In this document: positions 20,629-31,811 of the stretch, in pieces
How the letters are laid out: the number at the start of each line of letters is the position of its first letter
Position numbering within the stretch: the first letter of the stretch is position 1
Source: Notospermus geniculatus
Taxonomy: Eukaryota > Nemertea > Pilidiophora > Heteronemertea > Lineidae
DNA: 64,000 nt
Assembly (NCBI GenBank): GCA_002633025.1
Contig: NMRB01000452.1
Coordinates: 130,938 to 194,937 of the forward strand
Direction: 5' to 3'
Position numbers and translations under genes: made by a program
The notes under the pieces: generated by a model
What the model was told of the DNA's origin: nothing
Database searches by the model: none
What the model saw: only the letters and a program-made list of their open reading frames with translations

Positions 20629-20705
20629 ATGGCTGACTCGGAAGAAAATGAACAGGACAGGCTACAAAAATCGAACACAGGAGAGAGCAATGTCATCGAA
20701 TCTGA
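20629..20705 (+). CDS. Candidate first coding exon, 25 codons
   Basis: ATG in a good context (tcaaaATGg) opens MADSEENEQDRLQKSNTGES and runs to a strong splice donor (ctga/gtaagt at 20706). If not spliced, the frame would stop at once. The upstream DNA is GC-rich with several CG words, as in a promoter. The peptide is hydrophilic and acidic and not recognised. No downstream exon was found before the repeats begin, so the call rests on the start, the donor and the composition only. Confidence 0.35.
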
Positions 20706-20711
20706 GTAAGT

Positions 20712-22004
20712 AAGGCGTACAGTCGGATCTCAGTGGTCTACTGCAGCTCTCTGAGAAATTTGGTGTTGTAACTCATTTTCGTTAGCGAGTTTGAGCTGTA
20801 AAACCGGCGCAGTGTCATTGCTGAAAAAATTGCACCGGTTTAATGGTTAGGCCTACAACAGTATGACTTGTGTGTGTGTGAATGAATGAACAATATGAAA
20901 AATCCCATACCAAAACAAAAGTAAAGTCCGGCGCAACCTTCGCGCGACCAAAAGGAATGCGGAAGTAGGCTTACCACAAACCACAGGATGACCACAGATC
21001 TTATTCAACACACGACTCTTGAATAACCGATTGGACAGCGTGATCAAATTATACCGGTACTCTGCTCCACTTTTACACGCAAAGACGAATATTTCAGGCA
21101 GCATATCTCTCATGAGGCCTTTACTAGTGTGTAAACGCTGTAGAATGACCAAAGAATGTATGAATTGCGAATAGACTGTAAATAGTGCCCAGTCATGTGC
21201 AGGCGATCGCCGTTGGTAACGCGGGGGTAGATGGCGTAATTAGGTAGCCGCAAGCTGTTGCTAGATTTCGCATTTCCGCATTCCATTGGGTCGCGCGAAG
21301 GCTTCGCTGGACTATAGATAGGAAGGACTGTGCACCAACAAGGGGGTTTGGGGGTTCCCCGAAAGTACATGAGTTCACTCACTGATATTTGCATAATATT
21401 CCATAAGTTTGAACCACAACTAATGCCCGCTGTACACGATCACGTTTTTCATCCAATTTTTTTCTTCGAAATTGCGGGCCTATTGGGGCTTCAGTGTATG
21501 AACCCGCATATAGGCCGTGAGACATGCCCATTTATTTTTCACTTTCGTAGCGTAGTTCTGGTAACTAAACATTTCCTCCTGTTTTATATGAAGATGGACA
21601 TGCTGAACACATTCAGCTTGTTACCACACGACAAAACCTGCACATTTCCAAGATGGCCGCCCTTTTTAGAGGGCCAAAGGGGTTAACAGTAGGGGTAAAA
21701 ACTTTCATGTCTTCAAATCATATCAACATGGGTATCAAATTAAAGGTCTCAGTGAGTACAACAACATGACATGGGTTTCATTCCTCAAAATGTACACTGC
21801 AACCCTTGAGGGGGTCAAAAAGGGCCACAAATCGGACTTTTGACCCCTTCCCACTAGTTCCACGGGGGCTGCAGGTGGATGAAAATACTTTTTTTCAACA
21901 CTGCTCTCATAGAGCTCCAAAATGATACCCATGATGACACCCTTTGGGTAAAAGTTTTCAAGATCCCGACTTTGGACCTTTTTTGACCCTTTTTGGGAAT
22001 CTGT
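20712..22004. other. No gene recognised
   Basis: Only short frames without domains. If the exon at 20629 is real, this is its intron. The words gatggccgcc and agggggtttgggggttcccc are present but unexplained. Confidence 0.5.
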
Positions 22005-22345
22005 CCACTTTCGCCTGTCAGAAGATCAAATAACTGAACTTACTGATGACTTTTGCCTGGCGAGATCGTGGTAGGAAGTTTTGGTTTAAGTTTAGGGAGA
22101 AATTTATGACAGCACTGCGCTACGTGGCATCTGGGGGATATTATAGGCAGGCAGGCTGGCTATGCCATTGGAGTTGCCAAGCCCACCGTGATTGCTCACA
22201 CCCATGAAGTTGTGGATTTCCTGATGGATATTGCACCACAGAGTATTTTTCTTCCTCAACCAGACGAATATGAAGAGTTGTCGCAAGATCTTGTGGGGAT
22301 GGAAATGTTAGAAGGCTGCTTCTTTTCATAGATGGCTTGATTGTG
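22005..22345 (+). pseudogene. PIF/Harbinger transposase N-terminal fragment
   Basis: This plus-strand stretch is a close nucleotide relative of the antisense pseudogene at 54106-54432: ctttcgcctgtcagaagatc, tggcgagatcgtggtag, atctgggggatattatagg and cccatgaagttgtggatt all recur there. It codes, with frameshifts, for the helix-turn-helix part of a Harbinger transposase (TALRYVASGGYYRQAG). The DDE nuclease half is missing. It is an inactive fragment of the same family. Confidence 0.75.
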
Positions 22346-22415
22346 TAATGATGCATGCTGGTGGCCAAACACCTTGCCAACAGGCTGTATGTCAACAGGC
22401 TGTCAAGAGCACGTA

Positions 22416-22459
22416 AACAGGCTGTTATCAGCCTGTTAACACGCTGATAACAGCCTGTT
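22416..22459. repeat. Perfect 17-bp inverted repeat, 10-nt loop
   Basis: aacaggctgttatcagc at 22416-22432 is repeated inverted at 22443-22459. Further aacaggctgt words precede it at 22375-22402, so the hairpin may have grown from a short direct repeat. Confidence 0.9.
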
Positions 22460-22574
22460 AACCTGAATTCCATGTTAAGCTGGTGAAGTTAGCAGATCTG
22501 TTAACAGACGGATTCTGTTAACACATTAACACACACAAACACTTGACCTCACCCAATGCGTCAGTTAAAGGAAT

Positions 22575-22720
22575 TAACCGAGGCGGAGGGTCCTGGTTGC
22601 GACACCGAACCCGCGAGGGTGGAGCTAAAATGTAGTTTTGGGTTTGGACGAAATTTTTGCTCCACCAGAGCGCGTTTGGTGTCGCAATCAAGACCCGACG
22701 CCGATCGCTTAATTTCTATT
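22575..22720. mobile_element. Small inverted-repeat element
   Basis: ggttgcgacaccgaacccgc followed by gagggtggagc (22592-22625) pairs with gctccaccagagcgcg and tttggtgtcgcaatc (22661-22690). Non-coding and about 145 bp. The exact ends are uncertain. Confidence 0.55.
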
Positions 22721-23194
22721 CTAAAATACCTTAAACTAACTACATTCATAAAATTTAGGTTCTGTGCAATTTGATTGCAAATAGGCCTAAAATATCAGGG
22801 AGGACGCTCCGTCAATGACGCGGCATCAGTGAATCACGCACTGTGTGTACAGACCTGTACATCGTGCCTATATCGTGTACACCTGTGTGCAGCGCTAATA
22901 GCAAGCTGCAGGAGTCGAAATGAGATCGCAGGGTGCTTTCTTCAACGGACTATCCGCAGGAAATTTACCCAACGGTACAAAATGCCTTTGGGATAGGTCA
23001 CTCAGTATCCATCTGGCCGACATTCGCTGCACCACCTCGCTGAATGCTCGAAGCGAGAAATGTTGGACGCCATACGCCATTTTGGAACAGTGAGCGGGGG
23101 TATTGGTTGTGTCACCCAGACCCGCTGCATTCAGAATGAGGCTAATGCATTATTCACTTGAATCATATGCACGAGATTCCAAGGTATATTAGAA
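22721..23194. other. No gene recognised
   Basis: Short frames only. No repeat structure stands out. Confidence 0.5.
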
Positions 23195-23400
23195 TGTGCA
23201 ATAATATGCTACCACGGCGTTCACAATAGGAATTATTTCCTATAGCATTTTACTGTACAAGAAAAATAGGGCAGAACCTATTTGTGGATTTTTTCCTACA
23301 CGACAAAAATGGGACGATGTTTCCCGTCATTTACGGTAAAATAAATTCCTAAAAAATATTTGTAGGAAAAAAATGTATCGTGTACGGCGCCCTTTACGCT
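23195..23400. repeat. Dispersed repeat R2, copy 1
   Basis: The string gacaaaaatgggacgatgtt, with tttcccgtcat after it and gggcagaac before it, recurs at 23615-23800 in the same order. Fragments (gaaatatttcgta) also lie near 20080-20130. Confidence 0.7.
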
Positions 23401-23539
23401 AATACATGTATAGATTGATCATAAATTATCGTTCTCATGTTCTTCCTTGCCAAAGATCCTGAACCAATGCAATAGAAAGAAACTTATCACTCAATACCAA
23501 GGCCTACACCACAGCTGCTGGGCCTTACCCTACAGGCAG

Positions 23540-23800
23540 CCGTGACGGGGTCATATTTTTTTGTAGGATTGACCTATTAACTTCCATGCTGACAAAGGGG
23601 CACAAAGTGTCAGTTGTACAATAATCCGCTACTAAGGCGTAAACGATAGGAATTATTAACTATAGCAAATTATTTATTCTATAAGAAGAATAGGGCAGAA
23701 CATACTTGTATTCGTGGATTTTTTCCCCATACGACAAAAATGGGACGATGTTTCCCGTCATACTCGGTAAAAAATTCCTACAAAATATTTAGGGTAGGTT
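23540..23800. repeat. Dispersed repeat R2, copy 2
   Basis: The same order of blocks as at 23195-23400 (aataggaattatt-type start, gggcagaac, tggattttttcc, gacaaaaatgggacgatgtt). It is preceded by gtgacggggtcatatttttt, which also occurs at 20216-20235. Confidence 0.7.
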
Positions 23801-26800
23801 AAATTGCAGACCAGAAACTTTGATTCTGGGTGGAACTTGGAACGTGGATTAGGGTGTCCCACTTCCCCACTACTGATGTGTGTATATTAGTTCATAATTG
23901 GCACAGGTGCGGTCAGCGCGCGATCGTCAGTTCAGCGCTCCGGTGATCCTTTGGCGAAAAAAATCGTACTTTGGGTGCCTGCGTACGCTTTATGTTTGAC
24001 CCCGTCCTCCTGTACGCTTGCTGTACGCATTGGTATCAACCCCCTTTCTCGTTGGTGCGTAGGCTACGTACTAAATGGACGGCCCCAATATTACCTACCT
24101 GATATTGTGATTTTGTGTCCAGCCGCCGTCGTTAGCGTACATGTAAATTCCGCATCCTTGTCTGTTTTCTAGATTCCTCTCATGTTCATATCATCTACCC
24201 ACTATTCCAGAACATTCAAGCGACAACATACCACCTCATGAAGTACGGTAGTGTGCCTACCTTATCCTACTCATAAACCCGCCATGGTATCCATCAACTG
24301 CGTCGTTATAGTTTGTACATAACGATGTACAGAAAAACTGGTCGTCTGGCCGTATTAACTCAATATGGTATATCTAACAGTCTAGCCCCGCAGTACGTTG
24401 TCTGCTGCGTATAACAGTGTGTGTTTCGATCATTTCTCAAACATGGCCTATTTGACAAGTCGATCGATTCATGGACAAAAGACAGCTTGGAGAGACCAGG
24501 TGTGACAGGAATCACCGCCCTAGGAGTGCAAGTGCACCAAACAATATCCCGCTATTGTAAGGTTATTGTTAAGGTTATATTCGTGATAGTCTTGACCCTG
24601 ATTTTCAAAAAAGCGTGACATTTTGGATAACAGCAATTTTTTGGCATTTTATTTGATATCTCCAAATGACAGAGTTTCAGAATCCGCCGGGTGCCACTCT
24701 GGTACCCTTGAGCGTTTTGAGAAAATCCCGTTTCCATGGAAACCGAAGCCATATTTCGTGTATTTTAAAAATGGCGCTATCTTAGCCTTTACAAATGATG
24801 TTTATTTTGTTTAAGTGGTTATATGTTAGGGCTGTCAAGGTCATTTACAATGGTCAAGGTTATATCCAATTTTCAGCGTTTTTGCATGAAAATTAATGAT
24901 TGAGAAAGCTGAAATTCAATGGAATCGCATAGATACGCCGTGCTGGATAACAATGTCATATTTGTTTTAAAAACTTCCCCATTTCTCCTAGTTACAGAAA
25001 ATACCAAATATCAATGAAAAGTATTGAGCGTGACGAGAAACTAATCCGGGAATGAGACACACCAATGTTCAAAATTAGGCGCAATTCTCCGATGTGACGC
25101 ACATATCGTCTGAATGATTGCATTAGTGGCGAGGCTAAACACCCAGACAATCCCGTACGATATATTACTATCAGGCATTTTGAACTGGCTCGAGGAAGGT
25201 GTACGTAAGTTGTTTCGCTCTTACACGGGGAAAATGACCAAACCCTCCTCGATCAAGTCTCGATCCGAAACGCGCCCGCTCCATGCACAAAGGCCAATAG
25301 AGAGATTGAGTTTGAGATTGATTTGATATTTCTAGACGGTATCGAATAAGTCGCGCCCCGTGGTGGCCGCTATCTTGAATTTGAACATTGCCACCCCTCG
25401 TAATGTGTTCAGGGGATCCCCTGAGTCACGCTAGGGTGGGTGGCCTTTGAGAGTCTTTTCCGATAAACATGATAAATTTGACTGAATTTCCACCTCTTCT
25501 GCTCTTTAATATACATGCATATTCCCCGACCTGCCGTATCCAAATTTTGAAAAGGTCCCTGAAATCCCGACGTTGCTATATCCTTTGCCTCGAACTTCAC
25601 AGTCGTGAATTTTGGCTTAACCACTCTCAGTTAGTGCTATTACGTCAGGTTTCTCCATGTCCACTAGTACTACAAGTTCATGATACTTATTTGACAGGGA
25701 GTCACAATTCGTTTTCAATAGATTTCAACTTGTCTTTCCTGCCTCTGGATTCCTCACGAAACGACCGGAACTGTGCAGCCATTCTATCTTGTCTCCGCTG
25801 CCTGACCTTAAAGCTGAACTACGTCGTTAAAAGCAGCGCACGGGAGGTTTAAAAAAATAAGCGCGGCTTTTTTGGTGACATGACTTTTCTCAAAGCTGGA
25901 TAGCCAAGGCACATAAACCTGGGTTCAGATTTGCTCTAACACGATGTTTCCGCAGAGCGACGTGAGGACGTACACTAGTCGTCGAGATCGAGAACGGGCA
26001 ACGTCGTCAGCGCTATCCGATTCGATCTCAGAACCTCTCTATATTTTGTCCTCTTGTTTGTGCTCTGAGGACACTATTGATTCTACGACGTAGGATTCTA
26101 CGTTGTAGTTTGTATCATCATGTATCATGTATTAGTCGAATCTTGGCCTTCGGGTTAGTAATGGGGTACTTCTTGGCTTGGGTTCGAAAGTTTTATTTTT
26201 TTAGACAGTCAAGCGGACAATGGTTGTGATGCATGTAATTATGCACATGACTCTGAATCTCGCTTGGAAACTTTCTGCAGATTGGGACATATTTTAAAAT
26301 GCGCTTTTGCAGACACCATATATCCAATGGCGTATCGTTTCAAAGGTATTTACTAGTATCCTCTACGCCGTCAGCTTTTTAAATTAGACGACACACTAGT
26401 TTGATAGAAAGGGACTTCAGAGCTCGTGGAAAATTCATCCCAACTATCATCAAGCAAGGTCAAGGCCATTTGAGTGATGTCCCCCATCAGTTCGAAATTA
26501 TAATGTAAAGGAAAAATCATATTTCTCACAAAGACAGTAAAAGAACATTAACTCTTTGGTGGCCGATCATTACTGCAAAAATGACATGGGTCTAATGATT
26601 TTGCGGTTACTCCTTAACGATACATGATTTCGAAGCAATGCAACAGTAAATAGACAAGACCACGCTGGTTATTTAGACTCCCAATGAAGCCCTCTGCGAC
26701 GTAACTTTCACACTCAGCAGCGTCTTGAACAGGCGAGCACTGCCACTCCACAGGGCCAGTTTTAAGCACACTGGCCTACAACTAATTTCCTCAAACTTTC

Positions 26801-28227
26801 CCGAGGTGGGATGTGGAAACTGAACAAGTTGGTCTGACTCAATAGCATTACGGCCCTTTCAAACAATGTCGATTGCAGTAACAGAGCCCATTCGAAGGTA
26901 TTTTTGCCCGACTTTTGAAAAAAAATGCTTCCAGTTTCGAGTTTCGCAGTTGTTTCCATCTATATTTACGGCAAAGGCGCAAGAAAAGGCGCTCAACTTA
27001 ACTAAAATTAAACTCTCTTTCATTTGCACGTGTTTTCAGCTCACACAGACCAATAATAACTGAGTTATGAGCAAAAAGGTGTGGCACCGTCGGGCACCTA
27101 ACTGATACTGCGATATCGTAGGATTGGCCGTGAAACGGTTAAAAATAAACTAAAAAATAGTTTTTTCTGCTAATTTTCATAATATCAGGGGAAATAGAAA
27201 AAAACAGAAACTCCATAACGAGACCAATATAACAATATCATTCTGCCAAGATGATGACACCTGGTGCTGCTCTCTACTGAATCATAAATTCATTTCGAAG
27301 ACTAGACATAATACGTCATATCATTGAAATTGATGGTACTTGCTCAATCAAAAGAGTCTTCCCTTCTTTATATGCAAGTACAATTTGTGTGTCTTGGTGA
27401 TATTGCCAGTCCTACTTAGAATATGACGATGTATACAACAACGTGGCAAAAAAATCTAAGCGTTCCTAATTTTCAAATGGGCTGCAAGTAATAGGCCTTT
27501 GATATTATCAGCGATCGGGAACTAGTCCTTACAGAAATGTTCATCATCCTACCGCCCCATCGCACGTTGTCCAGCAATTGTTACACACAATCCACAGTGG
27601 TTAAACAGAGCTAACCCAGCACGTCAATGAAAAAAACTACACACGAAAAATACTGTTGCTGAAGATGATATACAATCTAGACGACGCATGCAGCAAAGAC
27701 TGTCCTCAACTGAGTGGAAATATCCCATGTCATGATGTGCTAGTTCAGCACTGTGTGACATACGATAAAATGTATGTGTAATACCTATCATATTAGGGCG
27801 ACTCCAAATGGCGTTCTGAGATTGGCCACACCAATATCCTCATACTCGGGGTGTTTGTAGTACAAACACACCAATATCCTCATACTCAGGGTGTGTGTAG
27901 TACAGTCACCGGAGTACAAATTGTACTGCGGTGACTGAGGGAGCGAGCATTAAGAATCCCGCTCAGGATGAATTTGAATGGAAAATAAACGAATAAAATG
28001 ATAAAGACCTCTAGTCTATCATTTCTATTGGCACATTACATGGTGATACTGAAATAATACAAGAATGATAGATAATTGTCAAATACTTCTTTTAGACGGT
28101 CATACATGTAGGTCAAAACCTGCTGCAACTTCCTTCGTACAGACGATGCTGATTAGATATTTGAGTACAAATGTTCGAAGTGATTCAATTGAAAGCTTCA
28201 AACATGTGGGTTCCGAAATGTTGAAAC
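23801..28227. other. Long stretch without a recognisable gene
   Basis: None of the frames here (the longest is about 127 codons, at 25469-25852) shows a domain, and none is bounded by convincing splice sites. Repeats seen: 24495-24570 recurs at 62000-62080 (ccaggtgtgacaggaatc, ccaccaaacaata-type words); 27827-27906 is two 40-bp tandem units (cacaccaatatcctcatact and onward); 27920-27970 matches the outer repeat of 14.9-17.1 kb. The remainder is unassigned. Confidence 0.5.
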
Positions 28228-28440
28228 AATGGGGGACTTTCCTGCCGTTAGAGGCCGCCTGCTAGCGGTCCAAGAACGTCACAAAATTCATGAAATCTGA
28301 CGTCAAAATGCGTGAGCCACGACGTCCACGTCATTATGGACGACGTTGTGGCATGCATTTCTGCCCTGTGACGTCAAATTTCATGACGTTCTTGGACCGC
28401 TAACTCGTAGTGGCCTCTGACGGTAGGAAAGTTCCCCATT
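28228..28440. mobile_element. Fold-back MITE
   Basis: The left arm (aatgggggactttcctgccg, ttagaggccgc, tagcggtccaagaacgtca) pairs with the right arm reading in from 28440. The centre is a palindrome (ccacgacgtccacgtcatta with its reverse around 28317-28353). The full 213 bp folds into one stem. Confidence 0.8.
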
Positions 28441-28599
28441 CAAACATGCAGACCTAGAGTTTAATCACAAATTCAAACATGGAGATCTAAAGAGTTCCAT
28501 GGGCACCACCTGAAGACTTCATTACTTCCAACGCCCAACGTATAGCTCGAAAGAGCTCCATCGGTTCCAGCATGTAAAAATAGTGGCCGGAACTTATAA

Positions 28600-29215
28600 A
28601 AGGTGTTTTTCGCCTGTCTAACTTGGACTTGTTTAAGCCTAAACATTTGTAAGACAACAGTTATACAGGTCTACCAAAATTCTCCTGTTTATCGAAATTT
28701 CGAACAACGCAAGGACGTCCGTCTAGCTAGTCAAGTCCAACAGGTGATTAATCGCGTATTGGTGTAGCCATTGATATTCGGTGGCTGTTCGAAACATGGC
28801 GGATGGTTGTTTGTATTTCCAACCAATGCCGCGCAGTGGCGTGGCTGTCTTTTTTTAAAACACCGCAGAGGCTGTTTTTATCTATTAAGTTCAGCTTTAA
28901 TAATCGCACAGAGGATATCTGAAGCTACGACTTCCATATTTGAATATCATATTACCAGATTTACAGTACCTTGCACAATTGACCTCCCTTCCGCGCTGCG
29001 CACCATCCGCGTACTACATGCAGCGTCATGCACGTACCGTCCTCGTATCTTCCGAGGACGTGGCGCAGCGTCATTGAAGGCATGCAGTGAAGACGTAACG
29101 TCATTCACCCGACGTCACGCAACAGAGACGCGTGACGTACCCATACCATACGCGATGAACTGAAGCCTACCTTCCTCGTCATGTACGGGGAAGGTATTTG
29201 TCTTCAGGCAACAGA
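28600..29215. repeat. Dispersed repeat R3, copy 1
   Basis: The part 28975-29215 is nearly identical to 55985-56225 (cagtaccttgcacaattgac, gcagcgtcatgcacgtaccg, catgcagtgaagacgtaacg). The part 28600-28760 matches the other flanks of that copy, but inverted (ttcgcctgtctaacttggac; gctagtcaagtccaac). The two copies are therefore rearranged relatives of one element. It is GC-richer than its surroundings, with many acgtca words. Non-coding. Confidence 0.75.
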
Positions 29216-29280
29216 GCTGTCCACATCTCCGCATACCTCTCACACTATTCAAAGAAAAACAATTGTACTCATTTGGACTT

Positions 29281-29345
29281 ATAGACGGGATTCGATCCGT
29301 CGATCTTCTGATCTGTAATCCACCACTCTATCCACTCGGCCAACA
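29281..29345 (-). repeat. tRNA-like SINE head 1
   Basis: The minus strand reads tggccgagtggatagagtgg (A-box-like) and ggatcgaatcccg (B-box-like) about 30 bases apart, as in an internal pol III promoter. I could not pair a clean acceptor stem, so I call a tRNA-derived SINE remnant rather than a working tRNA. Confidence 0.5.
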
Positions 29346-29451
29346 AGCCAGCTGACAGAAACATGATTTGTGTTTGTTATTAATAGACGCAGACCTTCGA
29401 ATTACGTAATAATACTACGAAGAAGAGAAAACAAGAGAAGCCTTCCAACAA

Positions 29452-29524
29452 GTTCGGTGGCCGAACGGGTAAGACGGTGGAGCAAAGAAAACAGGGCATG
29501 GGTTCGACTCCCGGCTGGGTCAAA
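29452..29524 (+). repeat. tRNA-like SINE head 2
   Basis: The plus strand reads ggtggccgaacgggtaagac and then catgggttcgactcccgg, good A- and B-box relatives. No matching acceptor stem is visible. It lies only about 110 bp from head 1 and in the opposite orientation. Confidence 0.5.
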
Positions 29525-29751
29525 CTTTTTACTTTAAGAAAATTGTTCAGCAGGAGCTCACCAGATGATGTTGACACCTCTAAAGCTCGAAGGCAAATAA
29601 GGTGGCGCCCTCCTGGCGTCGTGGGGTATATCATGTTCTGAGCCTTCGTTTGAGGTGTCTGCAGGGCGTTTGCAATTCTCTTGCTCGTCGCATGGGGGCT
29701 TTTTGTGCCGATAGGTCAGCTTTAAGTTCACTAAAGTTGTACTTCCACCTA

Positions 29752-29832
29752 TCCCAAGCGAATTTTTTTTCACACCAGGCTACGCCATCTTGGTTTCCAT
29801 ATTTGGCGTAATTCTTCATAATTTATTCGGTG
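29752..29832 (-). repeat. Inverted relative of the sequence that follows the LINE
   Basis: The reverse strand (ataaattatgaagaatt, ccaaatatggaaaccaagat, ggcgtagcctggtgtg) matches 37018-37105 on the plus strand at close to 90 percent by eye. The two lie on either side of the LINE in opposite orientation. Confidence 0.75.
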
Positions 29833-30270
29833 AATGATGTTTGGGAATTCCCCGCATAGATACCATGCCTGTTCGTGGAACGAAGTTGGCGAACGAGGTT
29901 TACCATGATAACAAAGATTAGGTACCACGTTCCTAGGTGCTTTTTTCATGGCGGTTTGCACTTTGCTCTGACTGGCACGTTTCTTTTGTTTTAGCGCGCA
30001 AATTATCGCGGGAGCTTGTTGTTTGTCTGCTATGTAGGGCAACACATGTATTGTAAATGTAGGCCATCTTCTCATGTATGTCATGCTTCTTGTATATCAT
30101 CATGATACACTGAGGCCAAGGGACCTCCGGTCTAGCAGTTGAGTGTGTCCCCCGGTAAAAGTGTCCACTTCTTGTTGAATGACGGAATAACCGGCATGGG
30201 TATAGAAACCAATCGCCAGAGATTAAAAATATGAAATAGAAAATGGGGTTTCTGAGGTGAAAGACATTGC
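29833..30270. other. No gene recognised
   Basis: Short frames only, without domains. Likely repeat-derived because SINE heads lie on both sides. Confidence 0.45.
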
Positions 30271-30365
30271 TTCCTACCAGAATCGAACCCACGAACCCTC
30301 GCATATGGCATCAATCGCCAGCACTCAGGGGCACACGCCTTAAACCACTAGGCCAAATCCCCATC
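30271..30365 (-). repeat. tRNA-like SINE head 3
   Basis: The minus strand reads ggggatttggcctagtggtt taaggc (A-box region), a long middle part, and gtgggttcgattctgg (B box). The spacing of about 60 bases recalls tRNAs with a long variable arm, but the ends do not pair. SINE head rather than tRNA. Confidence 0.5.
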
Positions 30366-30955
30366 TTAAAGAGAGATTAAAATGAGATTAAAGAGAGATT
30401 AAAATGCCAGAGATTAAAATGTAACAATAGGATCTTTTGTTCCCAGGACAGTTTTTCCTACGACATTCTTTCCCTTCACACCGGCAGCAAGTCCCTTGTT
30501 TATTAGCAACGGACTTACTAAATTTCCCGCGCTGACTCTGGTCTTTGTTATGATTGTGGCGGAGCGCGGTGCGTTGCAAACTCCGTTCAGAGCACCTAGG
30601 AACAAGGTGCCCAAATGGAGATTATGAAGGTTAAACCTCGTTCACCTGCTGCATCAAGCACACGCTGAAACCTGCCATGTCTATACGTACTACAGTACGG
30701 TAAAAGTAGAGGGTAATACGGTAATATAGAGGGCGCTGCGACGATGTGTTTGAATTTGCACATCGCGCTCCTTATTTTCGCTTAAAAAATGCTGCTTTGA
30801 TGTTCCCACGAACTTTCGACATGTCCACATGAAAGTTTAAAGACTGTAGATCCACTACAACCCAATCATACGCTCCAATCGATGAGAACTGTTCCGAATT
30901 TCCGACCGTTTTACTCGCACAGAATCGAATATCGGCGGCCTTTTCAGAATTCAAA

Positions 30956-31699
30956 ATGGCGCCCAACGACGAATCGATGCACTGTCGAAAATTACCATTT
31001 CAAAAAACTGAACTGCAGGCAATCATCGCCGAAATTGACGAGAAGGTAATCTCAGAAATTGAATCCATGACCTCTGTCATAACACAATTCAATAAACCTA
31101 AGCAGAAGAACAAAATAGGACAGGCTCCTTTCGAGGACATTGATTTTGACCAGTACAAAGAAAAGGCCAAAATGGCGGCCTTTCGAATTCCTAACAAGGA
31201 ACGTTTGAACTGCTGGCTGTGTGCACTCTCTACTAGATATTACCACCAAATTGGTGGCAGTGAATCTTTCCACTGTACTTGGGAAAATGTCACTTCCAAG
31301 TCGGGAGGTGAAGATAAATTCGTCGAAGAAGTGTGTATCCACGTCAAAGTCACCACCTCTGAATCGGATGAACTATTGTTCACAATTCGTGTCTATCTAA
31401 CAACACAAGCTGTGTCAATTCAAGGGAACTATTGGGTGCCATGGTCTGTCCAGGAATTTCCGATACTCAAGGAAGTCGTCAATGAATTGACCAAAATGAA
31501 GACATTTAGTTCCACAATCAACTCTAATCAAGGAAAGGAACTCGAGCTCGATGAACAATCAGAATGGCCGCCTCTACCGCAGTCAGGACCCACATCTTGT
31601 GAATTGCCTGCAAATGTTGTCGCGTCGACACGCAGTGACTTTCCACATAAGAAAGCCGACAGTGAACAGGAGACCCGTCCTAGTGAGCCAAGTCAGTAA
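30956..31699 (+). CDS. LINE ORF1a, 247 codons
   Basis: An intact frame opening with MAPNDESMHCRKLPF. The middle (residues about 85-180) contains NCWLCALSTRYYHQIGG and IRVYLTTQAVSIQGNYW, a beta-rich block of a kind I have seen at the start of ORF1 proteins of invertebrate LINEs. The C-terminal part is rich in Ser, Pro and Glu. No zinc knuckle is seen. It ends 112 bases before ORF1b, in another frame, so either it is a separate protein or an old ORF1 was split by mutation. Its role would be RNA binding in the retrotransposition particle, by inference. Confidence 0.65.
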   Translation: MAPNDESMHCRKLPFQKTELQAIIAEIDEKVISEIESMTSVITQFNKPKQKNKIGQAPFEDIDFDQYKEKAKMAAFRIPNKERLNCWLCALSTRYYHQIGGSESFHCTWENVTSKSGGEDKFVEEVCIHVKVTTSESDELLFTIRVYLTTQAVSIQGNYWVPWSVQEFPILKEVVNELTKMKTFSSTINSNQGKELELDEQSEWPPLPQSGPTSCELPANVVASTRSDFPHKKADSEQETRPSEPSQ

Positions 31700-31811
31700 A
31701 CAAACAAGAAACAGTCACCAAGACTGCAGCCAGAAAACGATGTATCAAAGGACATCGCAACCATTCTAATCTGCTATTCAGAACATTCAATCAGAGCAGA
31801 AGACTATCACG

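Noticed and set aside
25469-25852. A 127-codon plus-strand frame
   Set aside because: No family resemblance, ordinary composition for a chance frame, no splice or promoter signals.
28771-29163. A 130-codon frame over repeat R3
   Set aside because: Its second half is the dispersed repeat also found at 56 kb, where the frame differs.
29281-30365. Functional tRNA genes
   Set aside because: A- and B-box words are present, but acceptor stems do not pair in any of the three.
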